Positions 38,601-51,620 are shown, numbered from the stretch's first letter. The stretch: DNA of 64,000 bases from Opisthorchis felineus (GCA_004794785.1 SJOL01004339.1:129120-193119); one strand, 5' to 3'. The notes: a model not told the origin generated them from the sequence alone. A program made the numbers and translations.

Positions 38601-41600
38601 TCCCGCCAGGTCTTTTGATGAATCTTATTATGGCACACATCATGATGTTTAAATAAGCAAGTGGCGTTTAGAGGCATAAGTCACACGGAGTATTATTTTA
38701 GACGGATTGTCTGACTATGGTTTCATGATTAATCGCATTTGGGTGGTTATGACGATATCCCGGACTGATCTGACCAATAAGATAAAAGTGAACCAGAGGG
38801 TGTTCTTACAGTCATTGAGATATGGTAGTCACTATATTATTATGGACCATTTGTGACTCGAATTTCTCCTGTCATGTCTTTAACTATCAGGTAGCTACAT
38901 TACACACAGATCAAACTAATCAGAGGCAGACTGTAGTACAGTGCACGCGCAAAAAAGCGAAATCACTTAATGGATTGCTTCATTAGTAACCGAGAGCCTT
39001 TCTGATATTACTTAGTTGAGTTGACGTACAGTACTTCATTGTGTTACGCTAGCTACTCCAAGCAAATCAGTGTAATGTTTGTAAAAAAGACCCACAAAAT
39101 ATTTTGTTATCAAACTTGTCTGATATACGAAAACCCTTGCAATTAAGAACCCTCTAGCATACAGTTGTCCGGTAAGCAAAAAGTCTGTAGGATCAAAATA
39201 ACTAACTTCTGATCAGGAGCACTATTCCCCTTATCTGGAATACTGTAGATCACGTTTTGTTCCCAGTATGTTAATATGTTAGTGTCGGGTGCGCAAAAGT
39301 CTAACGAAAGCCGTGGGATAACATCAGAATATATCGGAAACCTGCAATGAGCGGAGAATATTGAGCTAGTCTGTAAATACTGGCCTGATGAACTGAGCTG
39401 TTCACTTTACTGAGGAGATGAGTTTGGTTGCAAACGTTTCGCCAATAACCTAGGAGACATCACCAGTGCGTGGTTAGTTTACGATGTTGTAGTGCGCCGG
39501 TGGGTAGGCGTTGGACCGTGCTGTGTTTTGCTTCTTGCTGACGCGAGAAGGTGTATTCTGATTATGACGGGGCGTTCGTTTGGTTGGCTAGCTCCCTGAT
39601 TGATCGGAGCTCGGATGACCTTTGAACCTGACCTCTGTGACTCACCCTATGTGATCTCTGATGTAGCGAAGCCACGGCTGTCATCCTGGCTACCTGATTC
39701 ATCCGGTCCCATTGTGTTGTCCGACTGAGTTGTCAATAATTTGCTTGTGGTGGTACATAGATTGGGTCGGTTTCTATACGTCGGTTGACTGAGGTTGTGG
39801 CACAGGATCATGCTTCCAGGTGCTTCCTTGCTTGTCACGTGTTTTCGCGGGGACCACCTATGGAAATTGAGCAGCCAGCAGGCCACTCGATAGCAGCCCG
39901 CATTAACTTGATGGGCTGCACTGCAAAAGTATACAAACCCGACCAGTAATTCGTGGAAAACAGGTATTTGGTCCGAACAGGGCGTTTTCAGCACAGCTCA
40001 GGTTTCCGATGCACTTTCATTAATCGAATTCAAGTATTTCCATCACACTCCCGTTTTTTGTGGGCGTCACGTGCGGTGTAGAATACCACACTTAATCAAC
40101 TGATCATCTTGTTGGGTAACATACATGCTTTTTAACCTCCGGACTGTTGTTTCCCTTTAGTCATCAATTCCTATGTAATCTGACTCCGTTAGCCAGTTGT
40201 GCAGCGAAATGAAGGTTCATTAAGAAAGCTGTGTTTGGTTTTTGAAGACTTTACTGAAGGGTTTTTCGCTTGTCCTAATGTCCATAGTGTTGGAAGGATT
40301 CAGAAGGCAGGATCACGCACACAACAAACAAGCAACTCCAGTTGAACATTTTAGTTGAACATACTAGTGCCCTATTTGGCACGATCACAACTGTATCTAG
40401 AAGCTCTGCAGGAGACGTTCCAAGTTGGATTTCAGGGTCCATTTAATCGCACAACCCCCTAGAAATGGATATTAGCAGATATCTGAGCTGCAAATCCCGG
40501 CTATCCGTTGCTAAACTGGTGACATTCAAGTAAGTTTCCGGCCAGTGAGCTTCTCCAAGGAATCATGTATTGGATAGAAATGCCAATTTTAAAGCGTGTG
40601 GCGCTTGCTTATGAAATAATTTCTCTCATTACACACTTCGGCGTTTTAATATTTCCACTCGCAGTTTGAAAAAGCCTAATATCAAAAGGTCCCACAAAAG
40701 GTATTCTCATATAAATGGTGCTAGATAATTCTTTCATTATCATTAAGTACAATGAAGTCTGATTAGAGTGAATGTAGTTCGTAGTAGAAATACGAAGAAA
40801 AACCGACCTCTCTAATACTCCAGCTCTATGAAATGCGCCAAAATTTCCAATCTTAAGCTCAAGAATTGAGTAAGTAGCAGAATCTACGAGATAAGTGTAC
40901 TGTGTTGTAGTCAATGTAGAGGTAAAATTGCAACAGCGTTAATAAACTAAATGAGTGAAGTGAAAACGCAAGCCAGTATTCATATTTTCAACCAAAGGTA
41001 AGATAACAAAGAACAGTCTCAAGTGGTTGAAGGTAAAGCAGTTGTTGCACAGTTTTTGCAGGAGACGCTTCAGTACCGAGGATTTTTCACGTAGCAGGAG
41101 TAGGTTGTAGAAGGCTGTATTCACCGGCAACTTATCAACAGAATATTCAGACCGGAGCAGATTTCGCTATCTGGTTGGGAACAATGACAGGTAGAAACAA
41201 CCAGTGATCATTGGCGAATGTAAGGCAGGTATAGTGTTTAAAGTGCTTCAATTGTACTGTAACTATGGCGTGATGCACTACAAATTATCTGAGCATCCTC
41301 CTAATTAGGCAGTGTATTCATAATATAAGCCTCTGTTTCGTGCGGCCTGTCATCACAAATTGTGTCTTAGTTTACATTCCATGGCTGATGATTGACCAAG
41401 TAGTCTGGGAAAAGTAAACAGCTGAGAACAAAGTAGACTACCCAGTTTTTCACATAGCTTACTAGCAGTAAAAAATTTCTGGATTTTAAAGCAAATTTTT
41501 AGGCCTATTGACAGGAAACACGAGATTAACGTTTGCTCTTGAATATAAGTCAGTGACCAGTTGGGTGTTAGTAGAGTTAATTATTGTTGGTGGATGAAAG

Positions 41601-41703
41601 TTTTGCTCCAGCCGATTGTGACCAGACTGATTTATGAAACGAACAAATATTTCGGTCTGTCATAAAGCTTGCACTAAAAATACTAATCTTCAAACCCACT
41701 AAC
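35638..41703. other. No recognisable gene; one GC-richer block
   Basis: Mostly AT-rich sequence. Bases 39470-39990 are visibly richer in G and C than their surroundings and hold a 115-codon minus-strand frame (39994-39647) without a recognisable domain; this may be a worn mobile element. A hydrophobic open frame at 37188-37403 has no splice support. Confidence 0.45.
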
Positions 41704-41869
41704 CTGGTCGATCGGACTAAGAGGTTGTTGTGTGACAGTTGCCGTTAGTACTCGAAAGTCTTGTTCATAATCGGCTACCGTTCTCACGCAACTGACATGC
41801 AGAACATCGTTAAAGCCCTCCAAGTTGGAATCACTCAAACCTCTTAACTGACTTCGTGAGCTTTGGGCG
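41704..41869 (-). CDS. Candidate exon of an unknown minus-strand gene
   Basis: An open minus-strand frame reads through a Ser/Arg/Leu start (AQSSRSQLRGLSDSNLEGF) to a polar end (QQPLSPIDQ). It is bounded by a T-rich CTTTTAG acceptor and a donor CAG|GTTAGT. The residue mix looks protein-like and the donor falls in phase 0. No family is recognised, no neighbouring exon is identified and no homologous copy exists in the window. Chance open reading cannot be excluded. Confidence 0.25.
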
Positions 41870-43422
41870 CTAAAAGCTGAACAGTTCATTACTACAGAAC
41901 ACACGTTGCACCAAAATTAACCGAAAGTAGTTTCGTTTGCAATACTGGGATGAACAGCGTTGCTACATCCGGTGACATCTATTGTTGTGAAGACCCAGCT
42001 GATAAACCGTCTCAAAGTAAAATAGTAAACACCAACTACACTAGTATGGAGCACACAAACACTGGCCTGTCATGTCTTGGGTACCTTGCAGCGTGCACTT
42101 ATTTCGGTCATCCTGAATCTCAGGAAAAAAAAACTTTTATTTGACTTGAAAAAAACAAATAATCATCAAAATCCTCAGTACATCAAATTTTGTACAAAAT
42201 CTCACGGTTGTTGCGTCTTACATAACTGATGGGTTTCAGTGAAGTTGAAACAAAACATCAACAGTTTTCTTTCCAAAACTATCAGGCACAGTAGGGCGAA
42301 CCTCTCCTCTGATTCAGAGGACAGGAAATCAAGAAAGTAACTCAGCCAGTCTCCTTTAAGCAGTAGTCATCACAGTGAATAAGTTCAATCGCTGAATCCT
42401 AGTAGCCAAATAAGTGAACCTTGTATGACAAATACGCTCATTTGCGTTTTACTTTGCTTTCCTCGGAAGACTCAACTGAAACTCTCATTCCTTATGTTCT
42501 TCAACTGAATGTGCTGCACAAAAGCCTTCCCATGTTTCAGTTGGTACCATATTCGGTGTATCGTAGTTTATTTTCTTCAAGGATACTACTCACAAGGTCG
42601 CTGAATCCCCAGCTGGGGTTTCATCAGCTAGACGCAGCCATCTGCTTGAACACCAAATTGTACGCAGCTGGAAAAATTGAAATGATAAATTAAACTCGTG
42701 TTATTGGGAGAATTAACCGAACCCAAGATGGAATTCTCGTTAGTGATGTTTTAACTGAACACACTGCACAAAAACCACCTTGTGTTTCAGTTGGTACTCT
42801 TCAGCAGCAGAAGACTGGTTTAGCACTTTGTGAACCTCATCGTATTTTTTTTCATAAAGATACGGTAGTCAGATTGGGTGATGTGGATGTTTCAGATAAC
42901 CCGTGACGCCATCCACCACGGGTTTGACACAACTCAACAATAGCGGAAACATTTGCACTGAAAGAAGGCCAAAACGTATTTAAATCAGTTAACTGAAGGG
43001 AAATTCCAAGCAGAGAGCTCGTCAGTTGTCAGGCCGTCCGTGAAGATCGATGACTAATCAGAAGAAACCTTCAGGTGTTTATCAGTGTAACGCTTTTACT
43101 ACTGCTAAAGCATGCGAGTACTTTATGGTTTGATGTCCAAGCTGCGCCCCCGCATCCAACGGAAGGTGAAGGTTACTACGGAAGTTATGGAACTACTTTG
43201 CAGTGTTTGTTTACTGTTGATTAACACCTAATAAACGTCCAAAAAGGTTCAAGAGGACGCCCGAGAATGTTCACTTTTCAAAACTCTGTGCAGATGATAT
43301 GGCTTGTAACCGCTTAGTTCGTGTTTGCTACTAAACAACTTCGAAGCGAAAGGCTTTCCTCCTTTCATCAGTAATCAGATGAATTCTGTCTATTCCGTCT
43401 AAGGGCGAGTTAATCATACTGC

Positions 43423-43575
43423 TGGACGGCCGCTCGTGGTTGGACGGTTAAGAATTTAAACCTCTACTCGGAGGTCGCGAGTTCTGTGAGATGCTCACTG
43501 CTCATGTTCCCGAGGTCGGAACATCTATGCAGTGCTTCTTGGCTTTTCAACATACAGTGGCTTCACTTACAGGAC
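43423..43575 (+). repeat. tRNA-derived SINE, copy A3 (5'-truncated)
   Basis: On the plus strand a Leu/Ser-like A box, CTCGTGGTTGGACGGTTAAG, is followed by GGTCGCGAGTTC in the B-box position. The block GCAGTGCTTCTTGGCTTTTC and the GTGGCTTCACTTACAGGA segment then match the reverse complement of copies A1 and A2. The sequence upstream of the tRNA-like part present in A2 is missing here. Confidence 0.7.
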
Positions 43576-45679
43576 GAAATCTTCACAAAAATCCTCAAAT
43601 TCCTTCACGCTATCAAAACTCAAATGAATATTTGAATAAGATGACGGCTGGTTCGACTACAAGCCACACTTGAGTTAAAAATAACTGGATGCAAAAACTG
43701 GTCGATGGGCGCGTGGCCCAAAGATTACAAACTGAAACGGTTCACCAATGGGCAGCGTCCGATTTCTCTAAGCCTCCTTGAGGTGTCGGCGAAAACCTCT
43801 ACGTGACTATGGTTTTCAGCATCAAACCACGTCCTTTAACTTGAAGATGAGTTCCATACCAGTATTGTCCAATATGTGGCCACATATTGATTGTTACAAG
43901 GTCAGGAACGGTGGACAGACATCCCTCATGCTCGCGCACCACCTACGTTTTGCTTGTTCCTCTGGTTTTTTATATACTTGAGATACGCTATGTGGTATTT
44001 AGTTCCGTCAAATCCCTATTTACATTCCTGTTTACAAATGAACATGGAATTTCCTTACAACAGATAGTGGGAATTACATGGAAAATTTCTTGGAGTAATT
44101 CGAAATTCCGTGGATGCTTACAGGATTCTGAGGAATGACCATATTATCTTCTTGTCAAGGACTCGTACATCGTCGGACACGATTCAATTAGCTGTCTTAT
44201 TTGCCAGTGTGCATGTATGTAACATAATACGCTTTAAATTACCTAAGCATCATCAGACAAAATTTCAGACGACTGAATAGCTAAACTCATTTAACTATTT
44301 ACTCAACACAACATGTTCGTATCTCTTTCCCCCCAAATCTGGTAAGTTACTTTGAGCGCGAACTGAAAAACAAACGCTCTGGACCTTCGCAAATGTAAAC
44401 AAGTGATGATATAGTCCATCCGATGGGACTGGTTTGCGCCAGAGAATCAACTGTTTATCTAACATCAGGTCGCATCAGTTTTCCCAACTAACGTGACTGA
44501 GAGACGTGTAAACAAATACCCCAGCTGATCAATATATTAGGGGATGTATTGCTTTTGATTATTGTCGACAGCTCATACAATGTTTGTTGTCCACACACTA
44601 AGGTTTATCGGTGCTGGAAATTTTCTCTGTCCCATTGACAAGAACAAAGAAATGCGAATAGCGTTCGAATTAAGTTTCCCAAGTCGGCATCATACACACA
44701 AACTTCAGGACCAGTGACATCTGTTGTCCAGATGGTATATTGTGATTGTACAACGTTACATGACTAGGATATTGCTCGGTGCTGGTTTGCCGTTTGACGC
44801 ACTTCATGAGAATGATTACTCCAATAGGTTTTCACAAGTCACCCAGAGCCACTTGCGCCAAATGTTTTCGGCCAGGAAATTTCAAGGAGACCTGTCTACC
44901 TAGGATAGTCTTACAAAGGTTTAAACCCTGCTGTCGTTGATCGGGAGACATCACAAGCCCGACGCACGTGATCATGACTCAACCTCATCTCGGACAGTCC
45001 GATCACATGTTTCTGGTTCTTGCATTGTCTGACTGAGTACTTTTGCATCATGCAGTTTAATATTTTGATTGGCTCATCTGTATATATTCAGGGTACCGAA
45101 GAGGCGCCGCTGCTCAGCTGAGTGCCTTCTAATCCAAAGTGATTGGTCAGGCAGAAAAAATCGCAAATGACGGACTGGAATTAACAAAGTGACCTTGCGT
45201 GAGATTTCTAACAGCAGCTGTTGATAACTTAGTGATCGCTTGGAACCCCAACGTTTGTCCATTGCTGTCCATCTCTCTTAGCCTAATTGTCCTTGTTTCT
45301 GTTTCTACCGTAAGAGACTTACTGAGATCCTCAATCCGGCACTAAGGAATTGCTTGGTGAACGGTTAAAGCTGAAATTTGGTATTCTGTTGCCCTTTTAG
45401 TTCTAAGACGTACCCTATGAAGTTGGTATGAGAAATGGCAAACCAGTACCCATCGTTTATACTAAACATGTACATTTTGAAGAGCGTTGGATGGGGTAGA
45501 AACCAGCCAGGTTATACACAAGAAGAATGATCATCACAGATACTCCCACTTGCACAAGAAATTGGCTTTGATAGGAAACGCAATTCAGCTTAATACAGCT
45601 GAATCTCTTGTTTACGACGGTGGATATATAACCGTCATGTGAAGCCGTCCTACAATTAGTTAGACGACGACAACGGATT
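43576..45679. other. No recognisable gene
   Basis: Short frames only, for example 43887-44138. No motif or shared repeat was seen. Confidence 0.5.
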
Positions 45680-45925
45680 GATGCCGATGTGTCTAGAAGG
45701 CAATTTTAGAGCATCCCAATAAAATTGTTATCATCTGACGAATGAAAACTTTCCCTGTACGTGAAAAGCACTGCGCACATCCGCAGAAGCCGTTTCGCTC
45801 GATAGGTATCCCGAACATCCAAAGGACGCATTGCATTCACGTGCGCACACGTAAGAATCTTTGGGCGATGCTGCAATGAACGAGCGATTTCACTCGCAAT
45901 CCTCATGATGGTGTCCTTGGGCGTG
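45680..45925 (-). repeat. Interspersed repeat family B, copy B1
   Basis: The reverse complement aligns over about 250 bases with 57430-57690. Matches include an exact run around CAAAGATTCTTACGTGTGCG and the distal block CTCTAAAATT-CCTTCTA. The minus frame is open for 66 codons and shares QH-PKILTCAHVNAMRPLDVR with copy B2. No known transposon protein is recognised. It is either a SINE-like repeat or a piece of a larger element with a coding segment. Confidence 0.7.
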
Positions 45926-46153
45926 GGCAGCTATCAGAGCCCTAATGCATGCTGGTTAGACGAGTCGGAAGCGAGTTCAGTTCCTGGCGTCATAGAAGAT
46001 AGCACGGTGGCTAGGACTGATGTTTGCTGTAGCTAACTGCTCTCCGCCGCAGTACCTTGGTGTCGGAAAAAGACTCAACCAAAAGGAAAACAACGGATGT
46101 ACTGCGAACAAGCGGTATTTAAAGCGCACTTTGACCTTGAATCCAGGCTGTCC

Positions 46154-46240
46154 GATCGGCGATTGCTGAACGCTCATCATCATCGGCCGTTGCTTCTATG
46201 TTTCGCTAGAACAGTGATCATCGTCGGCCGTTGCTGAACT
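46154..46240. repeat. Short imperfect direct repeats
   Basis: TCGGCCGTTGCT occurs at 46183-46194 and 46224-46235. A related TCGGCGATTGCTGAAC begins near 46155, and ATCATC tracts precede the later copies. The spacing is about 30-41 bases. The origin is unclear. Confidence 0.6.
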
Positions 46241-47949
46241 GATTGACTACTTGAGTGTCTAATCGACCGCTGGCTTTTCTGGCCGTGAAGGTTGACGGCT
46301 TCTGTACTGCCATTTTGGTGGAGTTTGAGGGTCTCAGTAGGTTACGGGCATTCTAGGATTGTTTTCGGGAATCTGACCTTCCCGACAATGTTACTTTTTA
46401 CTTCGTCTCGAGTGGTCTCTTTAAACCTGATTCAGCTGTGAACGTATCAACCTCTCTAATGAGGACGTTCTTCGAAAATGCTATTCTTGAGAAATCAGTC
46501 AATATATCATCGTCCCTTTATGTGCACTATTCACCAAAGGTGTTGAAATGCTACTTGTTTGCCTGTTTATGTGGTCAGTCTGCATTCGATTCAAATGTAC
46601 GCTGAATGGGTTGAAAGGTTCTAAATGGGCACTGCTCAGACTCCAAGCTCAACGGAGTTTAGTTTTGAGACTCTGTAATCATTCGTTCGAAATTATCTCT
46701 ATTTTCATACCGCGTCTCAGATCACTGTGGGGGGTTGAGTTAGTTGAATAAATGATAGGTACTGTTTCTTAGGCCAAATACCTACAGAAGCCCGCCATCT
46801 GCGCATCATGTGCTGCACTACTTTATATTACACCACGATAAAAAGTAACAATGTGACAGACCAATGGTTCCCAAAGGAAGTCAGTCTTTTTGAGCATCGT
46901 TTTTCGACGATCATTATCAGGAAAATCAAGATCTCGGAGAAGTGACTTGAATACACTCAGTCGCATCTTTAACAACTGTCTCAGTTGAATGTCATATGAG
47001 AGTAAGATTTCCTTCTTATATACAGACATATATATATTTTTCTGGAACGTTTGGTTTTTTCCAAGTGGTTTTGTGAAAGCTCTGAAGTTTGACCACCAGA
47101 TGATACGTCCAAAACAGGTTCAATTCATAAATTGTGCAGTTTCGAGCTGGCGACAGCAGCCATAGTATGCTAATATCCTATTAGCAAAACTGAACGCATT
47201 CATCATAAAACTTGTGTATGTTTAGCGTGCGAAATACCTTGGGCTGTGTACAGCTAATTACTTTATGTCAGTGAATAAGTGGTGTCTGAACGTGAATACA
47301 GCAGTCATTTACTGATAATTGGTGGCCACAGATCGATTTAGGCCAGACAGGCGTCTACTCTTGGTTTCAGCAATGGCATTCATTCGGCGCGGTGGATTAC
47401 AGTCTGAAATACACACATCTTTGAAGGTACAAGATAGACATGCTATAGGTGCGAGTAAGTTGCCTTCAAAGACTTAAAGGAACTGTCCTGTCATGCTAGG
47501 GCGATGCGGACCACACTGTGAGCGCAAACTAAATCGAAGAATGTATGTGATCTGGTTGAGTGTTTAACCTTTGTAGGATGGGTACGGAAAAATGGTTTGA
47601 AAACGCATTTATGGGAATTGAGCAGCAGTGAAACCTAACTCATGTTATCAAGCCCATTTGTCATGCTTTGTCCCATTACGGCTGAGCACCACAAACACTG
47701 TTTCGCCATCAGCGTCATTCAAATATCTGACAACCCGCTTACATTTTCTGTACTCAATTTCTCCTAAGCTTGCAAAGATGTCTCTCTGCTTTGAATGTGA
47801 ACTACTTTTTCTGGCGGCAGCATGTGGTCTTTTGCAAATCAGCCAAAACGACAACGCGAAGTTGCGGCTGTACAAAGGCCGCTTCATGTTTCATTTAGCA
47901 CAATATACGAGATAATGCAGTGTAATCCCTCGATGTATCTAACTGTTTC
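46241..47949. other. No recognisable gene
   Basis: Open frames at 46548-46751 and 47628-47915 lack domains. The latter is overlapped by frames on both strands. Confidence 0.5.
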
Positions 47950-47989
47950 TGAAAACACAGAGAGCACACTGCAAGTTCCGCCCTTTCTG

Positions 47990-48400
47990 GTGCTTTTCAA
48001 GCGATCGTATTCCCGAATATGCCACGGAAGATTTTCTGCTAACCTTATTAGTAGTGTGTGATATCGAGAAAATATAACGGGATATTCCTAATATCGTACC
48101 ACTGAAACATGAGGTGGACCTTGTGCAGCACATTCAGTCTAAGAATGCTATAAAGGAACTGTTTAGTTGTCTCGTTCGCTGACGGTAACGTAAATACAAA
48201 TGAATGTATTCCTCAAATGTCGCACGATTTTGTCTTTTCGTAGAACATAAGGGTAAAAGCGGCTGGGGGAGCTACGCTTACCTGTTGAGCCCAAGGAAGA
48301 GGAAAACCGATTGTGGGCCACCGAAGTGTTTTCATTGACCTTACAAGTTGTATATTAGGAAAAGAAAATGTTAAGTTGCTACACGGGAAAAAATAGTCCT
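47990..48400 (+). repeat. Hammerhead-bearing repeat, copy H2: decayed partial tandem (period about 296 bp)
   Basis: The tail of one unit (AACCTTATTAGTAGTGTG at 48041 to the CACTGAAACATGAGGTGGACC block ending near 48135) matches 51800-51895. It is followed by most of a second unit: AAATGAATGTATTCCTC near 48200, TCGTAGAACATAAGGG near 48239, a hammerhead relic, then GACCTTACAAGTTGTATATTA at 48337. The distance between the two equivalent ACCTTA blocks is 296 bases. Confidence 0.65.
48276..48317 (+). ncRNA. Decayed hammerhead ribozyme (copy H2)
   Basis: It aligns with the cores at 29.2 and 51.75 kb. CTGTTGA (48282-48288) replaces CTGATGA. The stem II arms are GCC/GG, GAAA survives as GAAAAC, and ACC-GAT-T replaces the palindromic stem III. 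The stem I 3' arm GTGGG (48313-48317) is retained. Substitution of the invariant core A makes activity unlikely. Confidence 0.6.
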
Positions 48401-49127
48401 TTAAGTTTTTCGCAAGGGGAACGAAAAGTAATTCAATGAGGAAATCAAACGGAGGATGCGGCCAGGTAATTGGATAGTGTTTCCAAAACGAGACTGGCAA
48501 GTCTAAGGGAAATAAAGTGACAGTTGCTGGCTGACAGTGGTTCAAACATCCGGTAACCGGAAGCTAAAATCTGATCAAACGAAGGTGAATAAACCTGTGA
48601 TATATCTTTGACAGCGCACGGTTATTAAAATATAGAGAGGCCTGCGCTGTTTGTACTTTAGCGTGTTGTCTAATAGTTGTCTAATAAAAATGACATCGAC
48701 TGATGAATGACCCTCAACTGTAGATGCAGTAAAGTGGTTGCCGGATTCCCGTGTAAAGGAGTCAGGTAACAGCAAAAGATATTCATTAATAACTCGTTTA
48801 ATGCTCAAACTGTGGATATAACTCTTCGGTTTCTGTAATCAGATTATCCCAGACAGTAGGCTGCGTCTAATAAAAAAACACGCAAATTGGGGCGCCTCAA
48901 CTTAACGGCACTAATTTGGCATGCTCTTTTCCGGAGAATTGCCATAGTTCAAAACTGTAAGAGCCATACGCGTTTTGACACTTTCAGTCCTTGCTTCGGG
49001 GTGCCGGTTCTTCTTTGTCTACCTACTTTTTTTTGCCCCAGTTACTACTACCAGTCACACCAGTCACACGATGCCGATTCATTAGATAGTATCAGGGCCC
49101 GGAACTTATTCGTTCCTCAGATTTCAG
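48401..49127. other. No recognisable gene
   Basis: Small opposing frames at 48575-48808 and 48887-49144. No motif. Confidence 0.5.
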
Positions 49128-49318
49128 TATTCAACGGTCCTTGAGATTAAGTTATACCAGAGTGCGTCGAAAGGGTGATGAAAGTGGGTTCATGTTCGCA
49201 TCCTACGGAGCGGGTTATTCAAATATTTTGGAAAGCTTTCATGATCTCATTAGGGATTGCGCAGTGCCAGCAAAGGCAAACGTTCTTACATCTCCACTGG
49301 CTCAGACACGCATATATG
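49128..49318 (+). CDS. Candidate exon of an unknown plus-strand gene
   Basis: After an ATTTCAG acceptor an open frame of 63 codons begins IQRSLRLSYTRVRRKGDESG and continues FMFASYGAGYSN to LAQTRIYG, closing at a weak donor ATG|GTGTAT. The composition is protein-like. No family is recognised, the donor is poor, and no partner exon is known. It might be a downstream exon of the RRM gene, but phase and distance do not prove this. Confidence 0.25.
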
Positions 49319-50194
49319 GTGTATAAGTCACACTGAGTTGGCCGCGATTGGTCAACCTAAAAATCAATAGTGAAGGATCACAGTATTGCTCAGAACTGAC
49401 ACGACGTTTAAAAATCACATAAGGTTAAGATGTGATTTTCTGACTAGGTGCGGGCCCGTTCAGCACACTACAAAGTTGGGTCATGTAAATAAGCATGTCA
49501 ATGGCTTTGGTAGTGGCAAAAATCCTACCTATAGATGGTTTTGAAAGTCTTGGTGGACCTTCGTAGATAGGTTTAAAAATCGTTGCAAATTTAACCTAAT
49601 ATCCCACATCACGGAGGTGAGCTAAAGCCGAGCTGTTATTGACAAGCTCGTGTTCTTTGAGGATACTCACAAGAATGTGTTAAGAAATCGGTCTAGGTAT
49701 CGTGCTGGTTTTTCGATTGGTCTACTGGTTTCTACAGAATCAGGTCCAACGATTTGGTCTAACAGAGTTGGCCTGACAAAGAAGCTTCTCACTGGGATGT
49801 TTTATGGGCAAAGGATGACTGTTGAATACAGCTTCCAATTTTAATTCAATTTCAAAAGCGGTATTATGTCCTCGAAACGGAATTTCACTGGTATCAATAT
49901 TTTTGGAAAGCATGCTTAGATGTAAAGGCCTACGAGGTACATTGTGCGCGGCATTTTTGGATTATTGTTTGCAAATGTTCCTTTGAAATCTGTTTGGACA
50001 GCCGTTCGCTCTAAAACCTTGCACGAAATGTGTCCTGTTTCCTCCGGCAGGTTATCTTTTGAATAAATCCTTGCTCCACTGTGCAGATGACGCACCAGAG
50101 TTCTTTGGATTCTCATTGGAACGAAGCTTTTTGGACGTGCGTACTACGCAGTGCGCATGAGTTTACTGTACAAGCTTCGTCGAAGATGGCCACC

Positions 50195-50238
<44 letters not shown>

Positions 50239-51619
50239 CAATTTGAAGCACCATATACTGATTACCCTACCTAAGTAGTTCAGGCAATTGTGCCCCAGAC
50301 ACCCTGACAAGTTTGAAAACATTTAGAACATACAGCAACTGGTAAGTGAGGCGGATAAGCATGTGCCACCAAATAAGCTTGCTGATGGCTACCGATCTAC
50401 CAGCGGTTCACTCGTCAGTTTCATGACATCCGGCTTACACCAAGTGAAGGACGTCCATGCGGGTTGCAGACGCCAATCAACACACCAATGTGGCACTGGC
50501 TACACTGCCATTCATCAGAAAAAACAGTGTGAGAGACAAATACGGAAATGGATGCTAGTCCAATGTTAAGAGCATATCTGTGTTCGGTTACAGAAAAACC
50601 ATTTTCGTATCCTATTTCTGTGACTTGAGTGTCGCTATCTACGGGCGATGCAGGTGTTTTGGAGTAGATTCACTGTACATGAAGAACTACAGCCCTAATT
50701 TTTCTTTATCACGCGTCTTTAATGATGTAAGCTTTTTGCAACTTACTGAGAATGTGGATTTTAAAGAGGAGTTTACGGTATAAACGAACAGACGGAACGA
50801 ATAGACGCTTGTAATACTTAGAGTCTTCTTGAAGATATGCAACCTATTTTTCTTATCCTAACTGAAGGAAATTAAGTTGCACCAATAAAAGTTTTGAATG
50901 CTATTTCAAGCAATTCAAGCAAAATCATTATCGTGACGACCACAATAAATGATTAGGATCTTTCACCGAGATGCTAAATATTGTAAGCATAATTGATACT
51001 GCGTAAGTGCAAGCAAATCATTCACTTGACGTTCAGCACATTTTTCGTGAGACTTTCATTCAAAGTAACCGGCGTGCATTATCATTCAAAATGTGTGTAA
51101 AAACAGACAATTAAATGAATAAACAATGCAATAGTGATGAACGTGTCACGGTAATGTTCGTTTGTTGCAAAAGTAGGGAAGATGGGCTGGAAGGATTGGT
51201 GGAATTTCCCAGTGGGTATGGGCAGGGACAAATGTGAGAAACCACCGGTTTGGTGAGAGACAATAACCACTACCTTAGTTGTTTCTTTCCCCTGCCAAAA
51301 AGTGAACATTCTTATCCAGTAATATTCAGATAAGTTAGCTTATTCAGGAGCATATGTCGTAGAAACATATGAGGTGGTATTAAAACAAATTTTCTTGTGA
51401 TTAAATCCTTCATTCCACGGATGGATCCTCACTGTATGTATGCAGTTACTTGGTGGTCATCTGGAACATAGCTAGTGGATCTGCATCCCTTGGGTTCAGC
51501 TATGATAAGATGGCCATCGGGCAAGACCAAACTACCGGGTCTCGAAGACTCCACCCAAGCACACTGCACACAAAGCGCTTCATATGATGACATATTATCT
51601 TTTTGGATCTCTATTGCTG
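49319..51619. other. No recognisable gene
   Basis: AT-rich sequence with an (AT)n run at 50196-50234. The open frame at 50363-50569 has no domain. Confidence 0.5.
50196..50234. repeat. (TA)n microsatellite
   Basis: About 39 bases of perfect TA alternation. It creates open Tyr-Ile runs on both strands that are not genes. Confidence 0.97.
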
Positions 51620-51620
51620 A

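Noticed and set aside
39380..39450. CTGATGA followed by a GTTTCG box, suggesting another hammerhead
   Set aside because: The GAAA box occurs only on the opposite strand to CTGATGA, and no stem II or stem I pairing could be drawn.
50113..50322. Tyr-Ile repeat proteins on both strands
   Set aside because: Translation of the TA microsatellite.
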